The position numbers and the translations under genes were made by a program. The notes under the pieces are model-generated. The model was not told the origin of the DNA. It worked only from the letters and a program-made list of their open reading frames with translations, and did no database searches. A stretch of 64,000 nucleotides of DNA, taken from positions 191,420-255,419 of the forward strand of contig CAZUPD010000001.1 in the NCBI GenBank assembly GCA_964621785.1, given 5' to 3'. Positions 63,988-64,000 of this stretch are shown piece by piece (the first letter of the stretch is position 1; each line of letters begins with the position of its first letter). This DNA comes from JACKDW01 sp964621785 (lineage in GTDB: Bacteria > Myxococcota_A > Polyangia > Nannocystales > Nannocystaceae).

Positions 63988-64000
63988 TTAGTCGGAGCGT

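Noticed and set aside
63785..63991. Short frame with a repeated GGLVQLEAGE unit
   Set aside because: Its repeat comes from the DNA tandem repeat and it runs through the hairpin; no start signal supports it.

Overview
The window looks like chromosomal DNA of a myxobacterium, most likely of the Nannocystineae group. This is inference from gene content: lipoproteins with long Thr/Asp/Pro/Ser linkers, MYXO-CTERM-like C-termini (TIMP-like protein, subtilase), MopE-type calcium/metal repeats, a TIGR02996 domain, a DUF4388/PATAN protein and a TPR module of the type normally attached to myxobacterial Ser/Thr kinases. Base composition is high in G+C (roughly 60-65% by eye). No phage genes, insertion sequences, CRISPR arrays, rRNA or tRNA genes were recognised.

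Layout. 1-9 kb: end of a fatty acid desaturase, an unusual free-standing RNA polymerase beta-prime N-terminus fused to a TIGR02996 domain, a YbiT-type ABC-F ATPase, a DksA-like protein, a TPR lipoprotein and a DUF4388 protein. 9-13 kb: amino acid permease, a small membrane protein behind a Fur-box-like site, and dimethylargininase plus argininosuccinate synthase (methylarginine to citrulline to arginine). 13-17 kb: two secreted lipoproteins. 17-22 kb: selA, selB and selD; selD itself reads through an in-frame TGA at the catalytic position, so it is a selenoprotein gene. 22-26 kb: a sugar ABC transporter and a PfkB-SIS fusion whose genes are both cut at the same head-to-head junction. 26-43 kb: lipoproteins, a hybrid kinase, an esterase-like hydrolase, ctaB, a kinase-fold protein, a subtilase, apaG, a glutaredoxin-rhodanese fusion, a histidine kinase with an ethylene-receptor-like sensor and its response regulator, and SppA. 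43-53 kb: a minus-strand run of six genes for secreted proteins (three lamin-tail-domain lipoproteins, two thermonuclease lipoproteins, one HhH/beta-barrel protein). 53-57 kb: pyrimidine salvage (upp, tdk, nupC) and a 2OG-Fe(II) oxygenase. 57-64 kb: SGNH lipoprotein, an ABC/FtsX exporter coupled to an octaheme cytochrome c, a small protein, then a long hairpin and a tandem repeat.

The observation I rate highest crosses gene boundaries: the 10-bp degenerate palindrome TGYANNTRCA occurs about 41 times by hand scan (about two expected from base composition), inside genes and between them, with a free central dinucleotide. This looks like a DNA-level signal comparable in style to HIP1 of cyanobacteria, and I know of no description of it. 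Other leads are the RpoC-like/TIGR02996 protein, the Sec-containing SelD, the ethylene-receptor-like kinase, and the lamin-tail/thermonuclease/HhH cluster.
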